This document shows, piece after piece, positions 62,401 through 64,000 of a DNA stretch of 64,000 nucleotides (its first letter is position 1; the number at the start of each line of letters is the position of its first letter). The notes under the pieces are model-generated. The model searched no databases. It was not told the origin of the DNA and was given only the letters and a program-made list of their open reading frames with translations. Location of the stretch: the NCBI RefSeq assembly GCF_026212465.1, contig NC_080053.1:12646649-12710648 (forward strand), written 5' to 3'. This DNA comes from Amaranthus tricolor. Lineage: Eukaryota > Streptophyta > Magnoliopsida > Caryophyllales > Amaranthaceae. The translations under genes and the position numbers were made by a program.

Positions 62401-64000
62401 AAAAATTATCTTGAATTTCAAATGTATCGTCCAATAGTCTTTTGTTTTTCTGAAATAACTGTTTTGGGAGACTTCTAGACTTCTTCAACTGGAACAAAGT
62501 AAAAATACGTTACTGTGACGGTTCTTCTTTGACGGGGCATTCTGAAAGTGAATTTTATGTAAGTCCAAATGATCATATCCATAATTCAATGGAAAAATAA
62601 TGATCATTAACCTAATCATATATTTTTGAATGAAAATCTTTAGAATGGAACACATCTTTTATTCAGAGGTCAACTCATCTGGGAAGCTTTGATGGATGAA
62701 CTTCTAGCCAAGGGAATGTCCGATGCAAGACAGGTATTGAAACTTTTTGCGTTCACCTTTATATATGTATATTTTTTTTGTAGCGAACTTTTTGAGGTAA
62801 AATATATCCTCCATCTCTTATTTATCATCCAAAATAATTGCTATCCAGTGTAACATTTTATTAATTGGACTTGTCCTAGTGAAATGCATATTCAAGGCCT
62901 TTTCTCTTGCATTTTTGCTCGCAGAAGATGGTTAGTGTATTGAGGGTAGGTATGTATAAAACTGCCAAATAAGATAGAAGAATATTGTGTTAATTTATGA
63001 AAGGACCTTCCAAAAACTCTGTCATTGTCCATCCTCTTCGATGCACCTTGTGATTCACTAGTCAACATTTACCAAAGGCGAAAGATAGTCAGCTATTATG
63101 GCTTGAACCATCCCGTAAGAATTATATTTTGTTTTCCTCCCGTGTTTGTTAGTTGGTTATATGTTTGCGTTAGAGTTGGTTATATTTTGTGTCAGAGTTT
63201 GTTGGTTATATGTTCCATGTTTTTGGGTATGCCTTCATCTGCGAAGGTGGAGGTGTATAGAGTACAAAAATCTCAAAATCCTGTATCTTTGCCTCTTATT
63301 TTCCGTTCTTTTATCTGTTTCCCTCTAAAAAGTCTTATAATCTTATATAATTATGTCACAAGTGTACAAGTAGTTAAAGCAACCGAGTTGATCATAAGGT
63401 CGTTGAATACTAACTACGAAGTAATATTCCTTCTATTCTTTTATAATTGACACTTTTTCCATTTTCATGAATTATTACATAAAATCCTATGTCAATCGGT
63501 AAATTACATAATAAGGAGCATTAGGCTAACACGAATCAATTCTTGACAATCTTCGTTCACTCGGTGAAATATTATCACTTACTCGTGGAATGTTTGTCAA
63601 ACATCCTCTTTTTACTTTTTAAGATTTATAAAGCATCCTAATCCTTACTAAGGTAGTTATAATTGTTCTTTCCTATGCGACGAGTACAACCATAAAAAAA
63701 ATTGGAGCAATTTCATGAGTATGTTGCTATTTCTAGTACCCTTGATATTCCATCAATATAGCACTCAAAATTTGGCCTATTTATTGAAGACAAGCTTTTG
63801 CCAATTTGATTCATAATTTGTCACATATTTTCTATGTTATTTCCTTTGCTCAAATTTTTATTGCTTTGTCCCCAATTAGTTGTTATGTAGGGTTTTATGT
63901 TAATGAAAAATGAAACTTAGGGTTGGATGATTTAAATGTATATGGCTAATAAATTTACACGGTGTAAAAGAGAGTCTCTCTAAAGTTTCCTTTCTAAGAA
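56431..64000 (+). CDS. Pectin acetylesterase, 5' part (runs off the window)
   Basis: Five exons seen: 56431-56644, 56741-56823, 58212-58338, 62479-62558 and 62644-62733, all phase-consistent, coding the first 198 residues; the family is usually about 400. The enzyme removes acetyl groups from pectin in the cell wall (family CE13). The N terminus has an uncleaved-looking hydrophobic stretch (about residues 20-37, [18 protein letters not shown]) after a basic segment, as in membrane-anchored PAEs. Then [83 protein letters not shown] and [15 protein letters not shown]. The catalytic GCSAGG exon is not in the last 1.27 kb, so it must lie beyond 64000. Intron 3 is 4.1 kb. The start is the only ATG before the anchor. 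Confidence 0.93.
59983..60144 (+). mobile_element. MITE copy, TAGTGTAAAAA family (PAE intron 3)
   Basis: It starts TATAGTGATGCTGTAGCGG and ends GCGGCCTCGTTTTTGCACTA. The body AAATATTGACCTAAACCATG, then CACCTTCACAATGCGGGTAA and AACCTTTACGATGCGGACGA, lines up with the copies at 15271 and 37856. Internally shortened. Confidence 0.65.
62734..64000 (+). other. Last intron visible of the pectin acetylesterase gene
   Basis: From the GTATTG donor at 62734 to the window edge I find no exon that would continue ...GMSDARQ with the expected ALL(T/S)GCSAGG. Open frames here have no domain. Confidence 0.6.

Overview
The window is nuclear DNA of a flowering plant. Four intron-split genes have their closest recognisable relatives in plant families: a plant-type ArfGAP, a CHX-type cation/H+ exchanger, a plastid PEP-mutase/isocitrate-lyase-like protein, and a pectin acetylesterase. 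All introns that could be placed are GT-AG. The space between is AT-rich and full of plant transposable elements (CACTA, Mutator, PIF/Harbinger, Stowaway, LTR, LINE). A core-eudicot origin fits. Caryophyllales/Amaranthaceae is only a guess from the look of the repeats.

Layout. 1-800: diverged repeats. 1162-7308 (+): ArfGAP gene (AGD6/AGD7 type, 460 aa, three exons, 4.7-kb last intron). 7309-8010: short tail-to-tail intergenic gap. 8011-15819 (-): six-exon cation/H+ exchanger closest to CHX20 (838 aa). 15820-22127: intergenic, with a PIF/Harbinger MITE, long (TA)n runs and a dead RTE-like LINE. 22128-27627: a complete-ended 5.5-kb CACTA transposon with a broken TNP2 transposase, a Ulp1-like protease fragment and a 169-bp tandem array. 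27631-34653: AT-rich, non-coding, with a Stowaway MITE and a 158-bp palindrome. 34654-44403 (-): eight-exon PEP mutase/ICL-family gene (496 aa, probably plastid). 45948-47409: solo LTR with target-site duplication. 48184-48445: 262-bp miniature relative of the CACTA element. 49193-56171: about 7 kb flanked by roughly 200-bp inverted repeats, a Mutator-like element holding a dead SWIM-type transposase and a plant mobile domain (PMD) gene present as a head-on inverted duplication. 56431 to beyond the right edge (+): 5' half of a pectin acetylesterase gene.

The four host genes are unrelated in function (vesicle traffic, ion transport, organic-acid/phosphonate-type chemistry, cell-wall modification) and there is no sign of a gene cluster. 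The most unusual structures are the 1.85-kb inverted duplication of the PMD gene inside a Mutator-like element (a natural hairpin candidate) and a small MITE family with one copy in an intron of each of the four host genes. All exon joins were read by eye from splice sites and reading-frame continuity; no searches were run.
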